A stretch of 64,000 nucleotides of DNA, taken from assembly GCF_023935105.1 (NCBI RefSeq), contig NZ_CP096040.1, positions 1,860,001 to 1,924,000 of the forward strand, given 5' to 3'. The position numbers and the translations under genes were made by a program. The notes beneath the pieces are model-generated. The model saw only the letters and a list, made by a program, of their open reading frames with translations. It was not told where the DNA came from and did not search any database. Each line of letters starts with the position of its first letter. Within the stretch, counting starts at the first letter, position 1. This DNA is from Caulobacter segnis (GTDB lineage: Bacteria > Pseudomonadota > Alphaproteobacteria > Caulobacterales > Caulobacteraceae). Shown here one piece after another: positions 51,288 to 61,094 of this stretch.

Positions 51288-52081
51288 AGAACGTTCCGCG
51301 CATCCTCCCCCTGGTCGGCCTCGCCGTCGGCGGCGTGCTGGCGATCAACGCCGTGGCCGGCGCCAAGTCGCTGCCGGACCTGCTGGGCGGGGCCAAGGCC
51401 TTCGCCGAGGGCGTCGCCAAGCCGGAAGGCAAGAAGGGCGGCGAGCAAGCGGCTTCCGCGGACGCCGCGGGCCAGCCCGCCGCCGCCAACGCTCCGCCGC
51501 CGCGCGTCTGCGCCCCTTCGGCCGACGCCCTGGCCAAGGAAGCCGGCCTGTCGCCCGCCGAGCTGCGGATCCTGCAAAGCCTGGGCGCCCGTCGCGGCCA
51601 GCTGGACCAGCGCGAGCAGGACATCGACGTCCAGCTGCAGCTGCTGGCCGCCGCCGAGGCCAAGCTGGACGCCAAGATGAAGGCCCTGACCGGCCTGAAG
51701 GGCGACATCCAGGGCCTGCTGGGCCAGGTCGACGCCCAGAAGCAGGCCGAGGTCGATCGCCTGGTCACGGTCTACGCCGGCATGAAGCCCAAGGACGCCG
51801 CCGCCCGCATGACCCTGCTGTCGGACGAGGTCCGCCTGCCGATCGCCGCCAAGATGAAGGAACGCACCCTGGCGATGATCCTGTCCAACATGGCCCCCGG
51901 CGAAGCCAAGATCCTGACCGAGCGCCTGGCCTCGCGCCTGACCAACCCGGCCGTGGAGAAGGGCAAGGCCGCGATCGCCGAAAACGCCGCGGCCGCGCCG
52001 GGCGCCGCGCCGGCCCAGCAGGCCGACGCTGGCCTGGCCGGCAGCGCTCCTGCCAAGGCCGCTCCCAAGAAGGCTGGTTAA
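51284..52081 (+). CDS. MotE-like flagellar protein (MgtE N-like domain)
   Basis: A 265-residue protein. Signal peptide or anchor (ILPLVGLAVGGVLAINAVAGA); long coiled coil (about 105-155, QLDQREQDIDVQLQLLAAAE); a MgtE N-terminal-like domain (about 155-225, VYAGMKPKDAAARMTLLSDE, AMILSNMAPGEAKILTERLA); Ala-rich C terminus. This arrangement is that of MotE, the chaperone of MotC in Sinorhizobium, where it is secreted and needed for motor function. Fits the flagellar operon. Starts within the upstream gene's stop. Confidence 0.85.
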   Translation: MKNVPRILPLVGLAVGGVLAINAVAGAKSLPDLLGGAKAFAEGVAKPEGKKGGEQAASADAAGQPAAANAPPPRVCAPSADALAKEAGLSPAELRILQSLGARRGQLDQREQDIDVQLQLLAAAEAKLDAKMKALTGLKGDIQGLLGQVDAQKQAEVDRLVTVYAGMKPKDAAARMTLLSDEVRLPIAAKMKERTLAMILSNMAPGEAKILTERLASRLTNPAVEKGKAAIAENAAAAPGAAPAQQADAGLAGSAPAKAAPKKAG

Positions 52082-52090
52082 GGGAGGCCC

Positions 52091-54964
52091 ATGACCCTTC
52101 GCCAGCTCCTGCGCTCCAGCGTCGCGGCCGCGTGCATCGCGGCCACGCTGGCGCCGTCCGGCTACGCAGCCCCGCCGCGCGTCGCGGCGCGGGGTGTGCT
52201 GGATGTGCGCGTCGCGCAGGCGGCGGACTTCTCGCGCATCGAGTTCCACTGGTCCGGCGGCGCGCGCATGGTCTCGCACCGCGAGGGCCAGACCCTGGTC
52301 CTGCGCTTCAGCCGCGACGCCAATCCCGATCTCTCGACGCTCAAGATCGCGCCGCCGCGCTGGGTGAAGTCGTCCGAGGCTCGCCACGTCAACGGCGTGC
52401 TCGAACTGGTCCTGAACCTGACCGACGACGCCGACGCGCGCCTCGGCAACGCCGACGGCGTCGACTTCGTCAACATCTTCGCCCGTCCGGGCGCGCCGCC
52501 GGCCAGCCAGACCGCGGCGTCCGCCGCGCCGGTCGGCCGGCCCAACCCCATGCCCGCCGGCGGCGTGGTCAAGGTCGAGTTCGCGCGCCAGGATCAGCAG
52601 GTCACGCTGAGCTTCGACTGGGCCGCCCCGGCGGGCGCGGCCGTGTTCCGGCGCGGTGAGGCGGTGTGGATCGTGTTCGACACGCCCGCGCGCCTCGACA
52701 TCGGCAAGCTGCCGGCGTCCAGTATCCGCTATTCCAAGATCCAGGCCTTCAGGGGGCCAGACTATACCGCGCTGCGTATCGTCGCCCAGGCGGGCGCGCC
52801 GTACGTGGCGGTGGGGCAGGGCGGCCTGTGGAAGATCAGCCTGGGCCCCGGCTCGCAGGAAAGCCCCGACGTCATCAAGGTGGCGCGCGACGAGAGCGTC
52901 CAGCCCGCCACGCTGTCGGCTGCCGTCTCGGGCGTGACCAAGGCGGTCTGGGTCGCCGACCCGGCCGTCGGCGACAAGATGATCGTCGCCCCGGCCTTGG
53001 CCCCGTCTAAGGGCCTGCCGTCGCGCCGGGACTATGTCGAGATGGCGCTGCTGCAGTCGGTGCAGGGCCTGGCGATCGAGACCTATGCTTCCGACCTGCT
53101 GGTGCAGGCCGACGGCGATCTTCTGCGCATCGGTCGGCCCAAGGGTCTGGCCCTGTCGCCGATCTCGGCCTCGACGCCGCCGGAGGAAGCCGCCGCCGGC
53201 GCGCCCCAGCCGATGTCGATGCCGGCCCTGATCGACCTGGACAACTGGCCCAAGACCGGTTCGGGCGGCTTCCTGGCCCGCTACAACGCCTTGCAGAACG
53301 CCATCGCCGCCGCGCCGGAAGGCGACGGCAAGGACAGTGACGCCGGCGCGCGCATGGCCTTGGCCCGCTTCCTGGTCGGCTCGCAGATGTCGTTCGAGGC
53401 GATCGGCGTGCTCAACGCGGCCGGCCGCAAGCATCAGCCCCTGCTGGGCGACGCCGAGTTCCGCGGCCTGCGCGGCGTGGCCAAGGTCCAGGCCGGCCGC
53501 CTAACCGAGGCCGACGCAGACTTTTCCTCTCCGGTCCTGTCCGACGACCCGTCCAGCGCCCTGTGGCGCGGCTATATCTCGGCCAAGCAGGGCCAGTGGG
53601 CCGACGCGCGCACCAAATTCGTCGGCGGCGGCCGGGCGCTGGATCTGTTCCCGCCGATCTGGCGCGCCCGCTTCCTGCACGCCGAGGCGCAGGCGGCTCT
53701 GGGCGTGGGCGACCTGACCGGCGCCATGCAGTTCGTGACCAAGGCCCTGGCCCAGCCCGCTGTCCCGGTCGAGGACCAGCTGGACATCCGCCTGACCCAA
53801 GCCCGGATCTTCGAGGCCAAGGGTGAGAAGGTCCGCGCCCGTCACATGTTCGAAGCCATCGCCAAGGCGCCGATCGATCGGATCGCCACGCCGGCCATGC
53901 TACACGCGACCCAGCTGGGCTACGCCAAGGGCCAGATCAACGCCGCCAAGACCGCCGAGGTCCTGAACCAGTTGCGCTATCGCTGGCGGGGCGACGGCGT
54001 CGAGCTGGAGGTGATCCGGGCGCTGGGCAAGCTCTATATCGACCAGGGCCGCTATCGCGAGGCGCTGGAAGTGCTGCGCTCGGCCGGTCGTCAGCTGCCG
54101 GACCGTCCCGAGGCGGTGGCGCTGCAGAACGACCTGTCCAACACCTTCCGCCAGCTGTTCCTACAAGGCTTGGCCGACGGCATGCAGCCGATCCAGGCCG
54201 TGGGTCTGTTCTATGACTTCCAGGACCTGACCCCGATCGGCGCCGACGGCGACCAGATGGTCCGCAACCTGGTGCGCCGCCTGGTCGACGTCGACCTGCT
54301 GGACGACGCGGCCAAGCTGCTGAAATATCAGGTCGACAACCGCCTGAACGGCGTGCCCAAGGCCCAGGTCGCCACCGACCTGGCCTGGATCTACCTGATG
54401 AACAAGAAGCCGGAGGATGCTCTGGCCGCGATCAACGACACGCGCACCACTATCCTGCCGCCAGCCCTGAACGCCGAGCGTCGCCTGGCCACGGCCCGCG
54501 CCCTGATGAACCTGGGTCGCTACGACGACGCCCAGGAACTGATCGAGAAGGACAACAGCCGCGACGGCCAGGAGATCCGCGCCGAGATCGCCTGGAAGCA
54601 GCACACCTGGCCGACGGCCGGGGCGCTGTACGAGCGCGCTCTGGGCGACCGCTTCAAGGCCCCGGGCGCCCTGGCGCCGGGAGACGAGGCGCGTCTGCTG
54701 CGCGCGGCCGTCGCCTACAGCCTGGCCGACGACGACAAGTCCCTGGCCCGTCTGCGCCAGCGCTGGTCCGGCTTCATCGACACCGCCGGCAATCCCGACG
54801 GCCTGCGCGTGGCGCTGCAGGGCCTGAGCGTGGAAGCGTTGTCGGCCTCCGACTTCAGCCGGGTCACCGCCGACAACGAGGCCTTCAATGGCTGGATCGG
54901 CCGGATGAAGGACAAGTTCCGCACCGGCCAGCCCGCCGGCTCACCCGCTCGGGCGGGGAAGTAG
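52091..54964 (+). CDS. Large secreted TPR protein of the flagellar operon
   Basis: A 957-residue protein with a signal peptide (AAACIAATLAPSGYAAPPR). The N-terminal half (about 35-330) is beta-rich with AMIN-like or cell-wall-binding character: VLDVRVAQAADFSRIEFHWSGG, and SFDWAAPAGAAVFRRGEAVW. The C-terminal half (about 400-900) is built of tetratricopeptide-like helical repeats (for example AEAQAALGVGDLTGAMQFVT, LGKLYIDQGRYREALEVLR, DLAWIYLMNKKPEDALAAIN). It lies 9 bp after the MotE-like gene. A periplasmic scaffold for the motor is a reasonable inference; not a known named protein to me. Confidence 0.82.
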   Translation: MTLRQLLRSSVAAACIAATLAPSGYAAPPRVAARGVLDVRVAQAADFSRIEFHWSGGARMVSHREGQTLVLRFSRDANPDLSTLKIAPPRWVKSSEARHVNGVLELVLNLTDDADARLGNADGVDFVNIFARPGAPPASQTAASAAPVGRPNPMPAGGVVKVEFARQDQQVTLSFDWAAPAGAAVFRRGEAVWIVFDTPARLDIGKLPASSIRYSKIQAFRGPDYTALRIVAQAGAPYVAVGQGGLWKISLGPGSQESPDVIKVARDESVQPATLSAAVSGVTKAVWVADPAVGDKMIVAPALAPSKGLPSRRDYVEMALLQSVQGLAIETYASDLLVQADGDLLRIGRPKGLALSPISASTPPEEAAAGAPQPMSMPALIDLDNWPKTGSGGFLARYNALQNAIAAAPEGDGKDSDAGARMALARFLVGSQMSFEAIGVLNAAGRKHQPLLGDAEFRGLRGVAKVQAGRLTEADADFSSPVLSDDPSSALWRGYISAKQGQWADARTKFVGGGRALDLFPPIWRARFLHAEAQAALGVGDLTGAMQFVTKALAQPAVPVEDQLDIRLTQARIFEAKGEKVRARHMFEAIAKAPIDRIATPAMLHATQLGYAKGQINAAKTAEVLNQLRYRWRGDGVELEVIRALGKLYIDQGRYREALEVLRSAGRQLPDRPEAVALQNDLSNTFRQLFLQGLADGMQPIQAVGLFYDFQDLTPIGADGDQMVRNLVRRLVDVDLLDDAAKLLKYQVDNRLNGVPKAQVATDLAWIYLMNKKPEDALAAINDTRTTILPPALNAERRLATARALMNLGRYDDAQELIEKDNSRDGQEIRAEIAWKQHTWPTAGALYERALGDRFKAPGALAPGDEARLLRAAVAYSLADDDKSLARLRQRWSGFIDTAGNPDGLRVALQGLSVEALSASDFSRVTADNEAFNGWIGRMKDKFRTGQPAGSPARAGK

Positions 54965-55168
54965 GGCAGGGATTTTCCGCCTACGGTCGTTTTCGCTGAA
55001 CGTGAAGGCATGACCGGCCTCGAAGCGCTCCAGCGTCGCGGAAAAATACCCGCCTAAACCCGATTGGTCTTATGGCGGGCTCTAGACGTTTAGCCTAGTT
55101 AGGGCGCGTCCTCCGTCCCACATGGCGGGAGGATCGGGAGCCGCTTGCCTTTCTGCCGCAGGCATGTC

Positions 55169-55184
55169 ATGACAACGTTGTCAT
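55169..55184. promoter_or_regulatory. LacI-type operator before zwf
   Basis: A perfect 16-bp palindrome ATGACAACGTTGTCAT, 13 bp upstream of the zwf start codon. A nearly identical site lies before the lacI-type gene at 61028-61049, and a related one at 62163-62174. Position so close to the start suits repression. Confidence 0.85.
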
Positions 55185-55197
55185 AGGGTGGACGACA

Positions 55198-56661
55198 TTG
55201 GTGAAGAAAAAAGACGACGGCGAGAATGGCCGCGAGGTCATGGTGCTGCTTGGCGGCGCGGGTGACCTGGCTCTGCGAATGCTTCTGCCTTCGCTATACT
55301 TCCTGGAACTTGATCGTCTTCTGCCGCACGATCTGCGGATCATTGGCGTGGCCCGCGCGGATCATGACGCGGCCAGCTACAAGGCGTTGGTCCGCGAACA
55401 ACTCGGCAAGCGCGCGACGGTGGAGGAGGCGGTCTGGAACCGTCTGGCCGACCGCCTCGACTACGTGCCGGCCGACATCACCAAGGACAGCGACACCCAG
55501 AAGCTCGCCGAGCGCATCGGCCAGCACGGCGATCTGGTCATCTTCTTCTCGCTCTCGCCCAGCCTGTACGGCCCGGCCTGCCAGGCGCTGCAATCGGCCG
55601 GCCTGACCGGACCCAAGACCCGCCTGATCCTGGAAAAGCCCCTGGGTCGCGACCTGGAGAGCTCCAAGGTCACCAATGCCGCGGTCGCCGCCGTGGTCGA
55701 CGAAAGCCAGGTCTTCCGGATCGACCACTATCTGGGCAAGGAGACGGTCCAGAACCTGACCGCCCTGCGCTTCGCCAACGTGCTGTTCGAGCCCCTGTGG
55801 GACCGCAACACGATCGACCACGTGCAGATCACCATCGCCGAGACCGAGAAGGTCGGCGACCGCTGGCCCTATTACGACGAATACGGCGCGCTGCGGGACA
55901 TGGTTCAGAACCATATGCTGCAACTGCTGTGCCTGGTCGCCATGGAGGCGCCGTCGGGCTTCGATCCCGACGCGGTCCGCGACGAGAAGGTCAAGGTGCT
56001 GCGGTCCTTGCGCCCCTTCACCAAGGAGAGCGTGGCCCACGACACCGTGCGCGGCCAGTACGTGGCCGGCGTGGTTGAGGGCGGGGCGCGGCCGGGCTAT
56101 GTCGAGGAAGTCGGCAAGCCCACCAAGACCGAGACCTTCGTGGCCATGAAGGTGGCGATCGACAATTGGCGCTGGGACGGCGTGCCGTTCTTCCTGCGCA
56201 CGGGCAAGAACCTGCCGGACCGCCGCACCCAGATCGTCGTCCAGTTCAAGCCGCTGCCGCACAACATCTTCGGTCCCGCGACCGACGGCGAGCTGTGCGC
56301 CAACCGCCTGGTCATCGACCTGCAGCCGGACGAAGACATCTCGCTGACGATCATGAACAAGCGTCCGGGCCTGTCGGAAGAGGGGATGCGGCTGCAGTCG
56401 CTGCCACTGTCGCTGTCGTTCGGCCAGAGCGGGGGCCGCCGCCGGATCGCCTATGAGAAGCTGTTCCTGGACGCCTTCCGCGGCGACCGCACCCTGTTCG
56501 TGCGCCGCGACGAGGTCGAGCAGGCCTGGCGGTTCATCGATGGCGTCTCGGCCGCTTGGGCCGAGGCCGGCATCGAGCCCGCGCCCTATGCGGCTGGCAC
56601 CTGGGGACCGCAGTCGTCGCAGGGCCTGATCTCGCCCGGCGGCAGGTCCTGGAAGGCCTGA
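55198..56661 (+). CDS. zwf: Glucose-6-phosphate 1-dehydrogenase
   Basis: A 487-residue NADP-dependent enzyme that opens the Entner-Doudoroff pathway by oxidising glucose 6-phosphate. Nucleotide-binding GGAGDLALRMLLPSLYFLELD, where the usual GxxGDLAxRKLxPAL is replaced by ALRML; catalytic RIDHYLGKETVQNL; substrate-binding EKPLGRDL and RWDGVPFFLRTGKNL. TTG at 55198 or GTG at 55201 is the start, with GGGTGG upstream. First gene of zwf-pgl-edd-glk. The operator at 55169 indicates control by a LacI-type repressor. Confidence 0.96.
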   Translation: MVKKKDDGENGREVMVLLGGAGDLALRMLLPSLYFLELDRLLPHDLRIIGVARADHDAASYKALVREQLGKRATVEEAVWNRLADRLDYVPADITKDSDTQKLAERIGQHGDLVIFFSLSPSLYGPACQALQSAGLTGPKTRLILEKPLGRDLESSKVTNAAVAAVVDESQVFRIDHYLGKETVQNLTALRFANVLFEPLWDRNTIDHVQITIAETEKVGDRWPYYDEYGALRDMVQNHMLQLLCLVAMEAPSGFDPDAVRDEKVKVLRSLRPFTKESVAHDTVRGQYVAGVVEGGARPGYVEEVGKPTKTETFVAMKVAIDNWRWDGVPFFLRTGKNLPDRRTQIVVQFKPLPHNIFGPATDGELCANRLVIDLQPDEDISLTIMNKRPGLSEEGMRLQSLPLSLSFGQSGGRRRIAYEKLFLDAFRGDRTLFVRRDEVEQAWRFIDGVSAAWAEAGIEPAPYAAGTWGPQSSQGLISPGGRSWKA

Positions 56662-56663
56662 CG

Positions 56664-57350
56664 ATGGCCAAACTGGAAGCCTTCGGCTCGCGCGAAGCCC
56701 TCTATGACGCCGCCGCCTCGATCCTGGTCGGGGCGCTGACCACGGCCGTGGCGACCCACGGCAAGGCGGGCTTCGCCGCGACGGGCGGCTCGACTCCGGC
56801 CCCGGTCTACGATCGCATGGCCGGCATGACCGCGCCCTGGGACAAGATCACGGTCACCCTGACCGACGAGCGCTTCGTCCCGCCGTCCGATCCCAGCAGC
56901 AACGAAGGCCTGGTCCGTCGTCACCTGCTGACGGACCAGGCGCAGAAGGCCGCGTTCGCGCCGCTGTTCATCGACGGCGTCAGCCACGAGGAAAGCGCCT
57001 ATCTGGCTCAGGAAGGCGTTGACGCCGCCGCGCCGTTCGGCGTGGTGCTGCTGGGCGTGGGGCCCGATGGCCACTTCGCCTCGCTGTTCCCGGGCAATCC
57101 GGTGCTGGCGCGAGGCCTGGATCCGCGCTCCGAGCGCTCGGTCCTCGCCGTGCCGCCTGGGGATCCGGCGCCGGATATTCCGCGCCTGACCCTGACCCTG
57201 GCCGCCCTGACCCGCACCGATTTGATCGTGCTGCTGGTGACCGGAGCGGCCAAGAAAGCGTTGTTGGAAGGCGACGTCGATCCGGCCCTGCCGGTCGCCG
57301 CCATTCTGAAGCAGGACCGCGCCAAGGTCCGCATCCTCTGGGCGGAGTAG
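56664..57350 (+). CDS. pgl: 6-phosphogluconolactonase
   Basis: A 228-residue sugar-phosphate lactonase. Family blocks: FAATGGSTPAPVYDRM, ITVTLTDERFVPPSDPSSNE (the conserved DER) and LLGVGPDGHFASLFPG, GAAKKALL. It lies 2 bp after zwf and 6 bp before edd. Hydrolyses 6-phosphogluconolactone to 6-phosphogluconate. Confidence 0.95.
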   Translation: MAKLEAFGSREALYDAAASILVGALTTAVATHGKAGFAATGGSTPAPVYDRMAGMTAPWDKITVTLTDERFVPPSDPSSNEGLVRRHLLTDQAQKAAFAPLFIDGVSHEESAYLAQEGVDAAAPFGVVLLGVGPDGHFASLFPGNPVLARGLDPRSERSVLAVPPGDPAPDIPRLTLTLAALTRTDLIVLLVTGAAKKALLEGDVDPALPVAAILKQDRAKVRILWAE

Positions 57351-57356
57351 ATCGCC

Positions 57357-59165
57357 ATGAGCCTGAACCCGGTCATCGCCGAAGTCACCGCCCGCATCGT
57401 GGCGCGCAGCAAGGACAGCCGCGCCGCCTATCTGGCCAACATGGAACACGCGATCCAGAGTCAGCCCGGCCGCGCCAAGCTGTCCTGCGCCAACTGGGCC
57501 CACGCCTTCGCCGCCTCTCCGGGCGTCGACAAGGTGCGCGCCCTGGATCCGAACGCGCCGAACATCGGCATCGTCTCGGCCTATAACGACATGCTGTCGG
57601 CCCACCAGCCGCTGGAGGAATATCCGGCGCTGATCAAGGCCGCCGCGCGCGAGGTTGGGGCCACCGCCCAGTTTGCCGGCGGCGTGCCGGCCATGTGCGA
57701 TGGCGTCACCCAGGGCCGTCCGGGCATGGAGCTGTCGCTGTTCTCGCGCGACGTCATCGCCATGGCCACCGCCGTCGCCCTGACCCACGACGCGTTCGAC
57801 TCGGCCCTCTATCTGGGCGTCTGCGACAAGATTGTCCCGGGCCTGGTGATCGGCGCCCTGACCTTCAGCCACCTGCCGGCGCTGTTCGTGCCCGCCGGCC
57901 CGATGACCTCGGGTCTGCCCAACAGCGAGAAGGCCCGCATCCGCGCCCTCTATGCCGAAGGCAAGGTCGGCCGCGCCGAACTGCTGGAGGCCGAGAGCGC
58001 CAGCTATCACGGTCCTGGCACCTGCACCTTCTACGGCACGGCCAACACCAATCAGATGCTGATGGAGCTGATGGGCTTCCATCTGCCCGGCTCGGCCTTC
58101 GTGCACCCCAACACGCCGCTGCGCGAGGCCCTGGTCAAGGAAGCCGCGCGCCGCGCCGCCGCCGTCACCAACAAGGGCAACGAATTCATCCCGGTCGGCC
58201 GGATGATCGACGAGAAGTCGATCGTCAACGGCGTGGTCGGCCTGATGGCCACCGGCGGCTCGACCAATCTGGCCCTGCACATCATCGCCATGGCGCACGC
58301 GGCCGGCGTCCAGCTGACGCTGGAGGACTTGGACGACATCTCCAAGGCCACGCCGCTGCTGGCCCGCGTCTATCCGAACGGTTCGGCCGACGTGAACCAC
58401 TTCCAGGCCGCTGGTGGCATGGCCTTCGTGATCCGCGAGCTGTTGAAGGCTGGCCTGGTCCACGACGATGTCCAGACCATCGCCGGCCCCGGCCTGTCGC
58501 TGTACGCCCAGGAGCCGCACCTCGAGGACGGCGTCCTGAAGTGGCGCGAGGGGACGAGCGAGAGCCTGGACACCGCCATCGTGCGTCCGGTCTCCGATCC
58601 GTTCAGCAAGGAGGGCGGCCTGCGCCTCCTGCGCGGCAATCTGGGCCGCGGCGTCATGAAGATCTCGGCCGTGAAGCCTGAGCACCACGTGATCACCGCC
58701 CCGGCGGCGGTGTTCCAGGAGCAGGAAGACTTCATCGCGGCCTTCAAGCGTGGCGAGCTGGATCGTGACGTGGTCGTGGTCGTCCGCTTCCAGGGCCCGT
58801 CGGCCAACGGCATGCCCGAGTTGCACAATCTGTCGCCGTCGATCTCGGTGCTGCTGGACCGTGGCTACAAGGTCGCCCTGGTCACCGACGGCCGCATGTC
58901 GGGCGCCTCGGGCAAGACTCCCGCCGCGATCCACGTGACGCCCGAAGCCGCCAAGGGCGGACCTCTGGCCTATGTCCAGGACGGCGACGTCATCACGGTC
59001 AACGCCGAAACCGGCGAACTTAAAATCCTGGTGGACGAGGCGGCGCTGCTGGCTCGCACGCCAGCGAACGTCCCGGCGTCCAAGCCGGGCTTCGGCAGGG
59101 AATTGTTCGGATGGATGCGGCAAGGGGTCGGCGCCGCCGACGCCGGCGCGTCCGTCTTTGCTTGA
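57357..59165 (+). CDS. edd: Phosphogluconate dehydratase
   Basis: A 602-residue [4Fe-4S] enzyme of the IlvD/Edd family that makes KDPG from 6-phosphogluconate. Segments: [39 protein letters not shown] (cluster Cys), [33 protein letters not shown], and [16 protein letters not shown] at the C-terminal active-site lid. Length and blocks match Edd rather than IlvD. Central gene of the Entner-Doudoroff operon. Confidence 0.97.
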   Translation: MSLNPVIAEVTARIVARSKDSRAAYLANMEHAIQSQPGRAKLSCANWAHAFAASPGVDKVRALDPNAPNIGIVSAYNDMLSAHQPLEEYPALIKAAAREVGATAQFAGGVPAMCDGVTQGRPGMELSLFSRDVIAMATAVALTHDAFDSALYLGVCDKIVPGLVIGALTFSHLPALFVPAGPMTSGLPNSEKARIRALYAEGKVGRAELLEAESASYHGPGTCTFYGTANTNQMLMELMGFHLPGSAFVHPNTPLREALVKEAARRAAAVTNKGNEFIPVGRMIDEKSIVNGVVGLMATGGSTNLALHIIAMAHAAGVQLTLEDLDDISKATPLLARVYPNGSADVNHFQAAGGMAFVIRELLKAGLVHDDVQTIAGPGLSLYAQEPHLEDGVLKWREGTSESLDTAIVRPVSDPFSKEGGLRLLRGNLGRGVMKISAVKPEHHVITAPAAVFQEQEDFIAAFKRGELDRDVVVVVRFQGPSANGMPELHNLSPSISVLLDRGYKVALVTDGRMSGASGKTPAAIHVTPEAAKGGPLAYVQDGDVITVNAETGELKILVDEAALLARTPANVPASKPGFGRELFGWMRQGVGAADAGASVFA

Positions 59166-59179
59166 GGAAGCACCAGGTC

Positions 59180-60175
59180 ATGGATGGCAATCATAGCGGG
59201 GGGCTCGGCCTCGTCGGCGACATCGGGGGCACCAACGCCCGCTTCGCCCTGGTCGAATTCGACGGTCAGGATCCGCGCCTGATCGAACCCACCGCCTATA
59301 AGGGCGAGGACTACGGCACGGCCGAGGACGCCATTGAGGCCTATCTGCACAAGGTCGGGGTCAAGCATCCCGATCAGGCGGTGGTGGCGGTGGCCGGTCC
59401 GATCGACCACGGCCAAGTCCACATGACCAACCTGGATTGGCGAATTTCCGAGGACGGCCTGCGTCGCGCCGGCGGCTTTCGGAACGCCAAGCTGATCAAC
59501 GACTTCACCGCCCAGGCCCTGGCCGCGCCGCGCCTGAGCCCCAAGGACCTGCGCCAGATCGGCCCGCTGCCGACCTCGGGCGAAGGGGACCTGGCCATTC
59601 TCGGCCCGGGCACCGGCTTCGGCGTCGCCGGCCTAGTGCGGCGTCACGGCCAGGAGATCCCGCTGGCCACCGAGGGCGGCCACGTGGCCTTCGCGCCACT
59701 GGACGAGGTCGAGATCGAGGTGCTTCGTCTGCTGACCAAGCAGCTGGACGGTGGCCGCGTCTCGGTCGAGCGCATCCTGTCGGGCCCTGGCATGGAAGAC
59801 CTGCACGTCGCCCTGGCTCAGGCCGAGGGCCGCAAGGTCGACGCCTTGCTCGCCAAGCAGATCACCGAACGCGCCGTCGAGGGCTGCGCCGACAGCCTGG
59901 CCACGGTCAATCGCTTCTGCGCGGTGCTGGGCTCGACGGCGGGCGACATCGCCCTGACCCTGGGCGCGCGCGGCGGCGTCTTCATCGCCGGTGGCATCGC
60001 CCCCCGGATCATCGACATCCTGGAGAAGAGCCCGTTCCGCGAACGCTTCGACGCCAAGGGGCGTCTGTCGGGCTTCACCAAGGACATTCCGACCCACGTC
60101 ATCCTGCACCCGCACACGGCACTGATCGGCGCGGCCGTGGCGTTGACGCCGGAGGGCCGGGCGGCGGTGTCCTGA
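59180..60175 (+). CDS. glk: Glucokinase
   Basis: A 331-residue bacterial hexokinase (Glk/PF02685 type). ATP-binding GDIGGTNARFALVEF near residue 13, sugar-binding LINDFTAQALA and AILGPGTGFGVAGL, the EGGHVAFAP block, and IFIAGGIAPRI region (FIAGGIAPRIID). Phosphorylates internal glucose released by the beta-glucosidase or taken up. Last gene of the operon; convergent with the exported protein gene at 60186. Confidence 0.95.
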   Translation: MDGNHSGGLGLVGDIGGTNARFALVEFDGQDPRLIEPTAYKGEDYGTAEDAIEAYLHKVGVKHPDQAVVAVAGPIDHGQVHMTNLDWRISEDGLRRAGGFRNAKLINDFTAQALAAPRLSPKDLRQIGPLPTSGEGDLAILGPGTGFGVAGLVRRHGQEIPLATEGGHVAFAPLDEVEIEVLRLLTKQLDGGRVSVERILSGPGMEDLHVALAQAEGRKVDALLAKQITERAVEGCADSLATVNRFCAVLGSTAGDIALTLGARGGVFIAGGIAPRIIDILEKSPFRERFDAKGRLSGFTKDIPTHVILHPHTALIGAAVALTPEGRAAVS

Positions 60176-60185
60176 GCCGGTCGGT

Positions 60186-60950
60186 TCAGTTACCCGCTTT
60201 CTGCATCTCCATCGTCTTTTTCGCGATGAGCCGTAGGCATTGCGCGGCGCCGAGGCCGAGCGGCTTTTCACGACCGGCCGCCTGGCGCTTGGCGAAATAG
60301 GGGTCCACCAGTTCCTGGACGTCGGGAGCGAACAGGTATGGCTGATGCAGGGGCGCCAATGCCGAATGGACCTGCGCGCGCGCGAGCCGCGTTTCGCAGG
60401 CCCCGACGGTCCGAGCCAGCTCGCCGCCGCCCAGGATGAATGGCGTCTGCCACCCCGCGCGCCCCTTGGGTTCTAGCAGGCTGTCGACATAGCGCCGAAC
60501 GACGGTCGGGATGCTGCCCAGAGGCGGCGTCATCAGGGTCGAACCGACGGGGTCATCGACGGCGCGGCGGCACTTGGTCGCCAGCTCCTCCACCGCGTCG
60601 TTCAGAGCGCGGTCGGCGCTTTGTTCGTCGAGATGCGCCATGGCGGCGTCCATCTTCTCTCGCATCGCCCGGTCTTCAGTGGTCTTGGCGGCGGCGACGG
60701 CGGCCATGGCGTCGCGGGCCGAGACGCCCACGCGATCGCCGTAGCGGCTCACTTCCTCGTCGAAGGCCCGCGGATCGCGGAGACCGTAGCCGAGAACCGC
60801 GCACGACGGCGCGTCGCCGGCGAAGCGGCCCAGGACGTCGAGGCGGCCCATGATCTCGGACGGTATCTGCGCGGACTGCGCCAGGGCCGCCGCCGGCGCG
60901 AGCCCGAACAGGCCGGCGATCACCGGTGCGAACACTGCTGAAACTTTCAC
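60186..60950 (-). CDS. Hypothetical exported protein
   Basis: A 254-residue protein with a signal peptide (VFAPVIAGLFGLAPAAALAQ). The mature part is mostly helical, with four cysteines (PSCAVLG, TKCRRAV, GACETRL, AQCLRLI) that could make two disulphides. No family recognised. GTG at 60950 with a GGAGAGG box and immediately followed by the signal sequence is preferred; an upstream ATG at 61046 would place the lacI operator inside the gene. Divergent from the LacI gene and convergent with glk. Confidence 0.68.
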   Translation of the reverse strand: MKVSAVFAPVIAGLFGLAPAAALAQSAQIPSEIMGRLDVLGRFAGDAPSCAVLGYGLRDPRAFDEEVSRYGDRVGVSARDAMAAVAAAKTTEDRAMREKMDAAMAHLDEQSADRALNDAVEELATKCRRAVDDPVGSTLMTPPLGSIPTVVRRYVDSLLEPKGRAGWQTPFILGGGELARTVGACETRLARAQVHSALAPLHQPYLFAPDVQELVDPYFAKRQAAGREKPLGLGAAQCLRLIAKKTMEMQKAGN

Positions 60951-61027
60951 GGCCAAGCCCTCTCCATCAACCGCGGCGGATACCAGCCGGCTGGCTTTGT
61001 CTAATTTGAGGCAAGAGGAGAGGGCTC

Positions 61028-61049
61028 GCCATGACAAGGTTGTCATGGC
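61028..61049. promoter_or_regulatory. LacI-type operator before the lacI gene
   Basis: GCCATGACAA-GG-TTGTCATGGC: perfect 10-bp arms around a 2-nt centre. It is 46 bp upstream of the regulator's start and matches the zwf operator in 14 of 16 central bases, so autoregulation and a shared regulon are likely. Confidence 0.82.
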
Positions 61050-61094
61050 TTAGTATTCGCCACACCGAACGAATCGGGGCGGCGAGGGACGGAA

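Noticed and set aside
54965..55168. Possible terminator CCCGCC...GGCGGG near 55049-55080 and promoter-like TTGGTC/GCTCTAGAC
   Set aside because: Stem of only 6 bp with a long loop and no T run, and weak promoter matches; nothing firm between the TPR gene and zwf except the operator.
56586..59123. 845-codon frame opposite pgl and edd
   Set aside because: Antisense to unmistakable enzymes; low-complexity translation.
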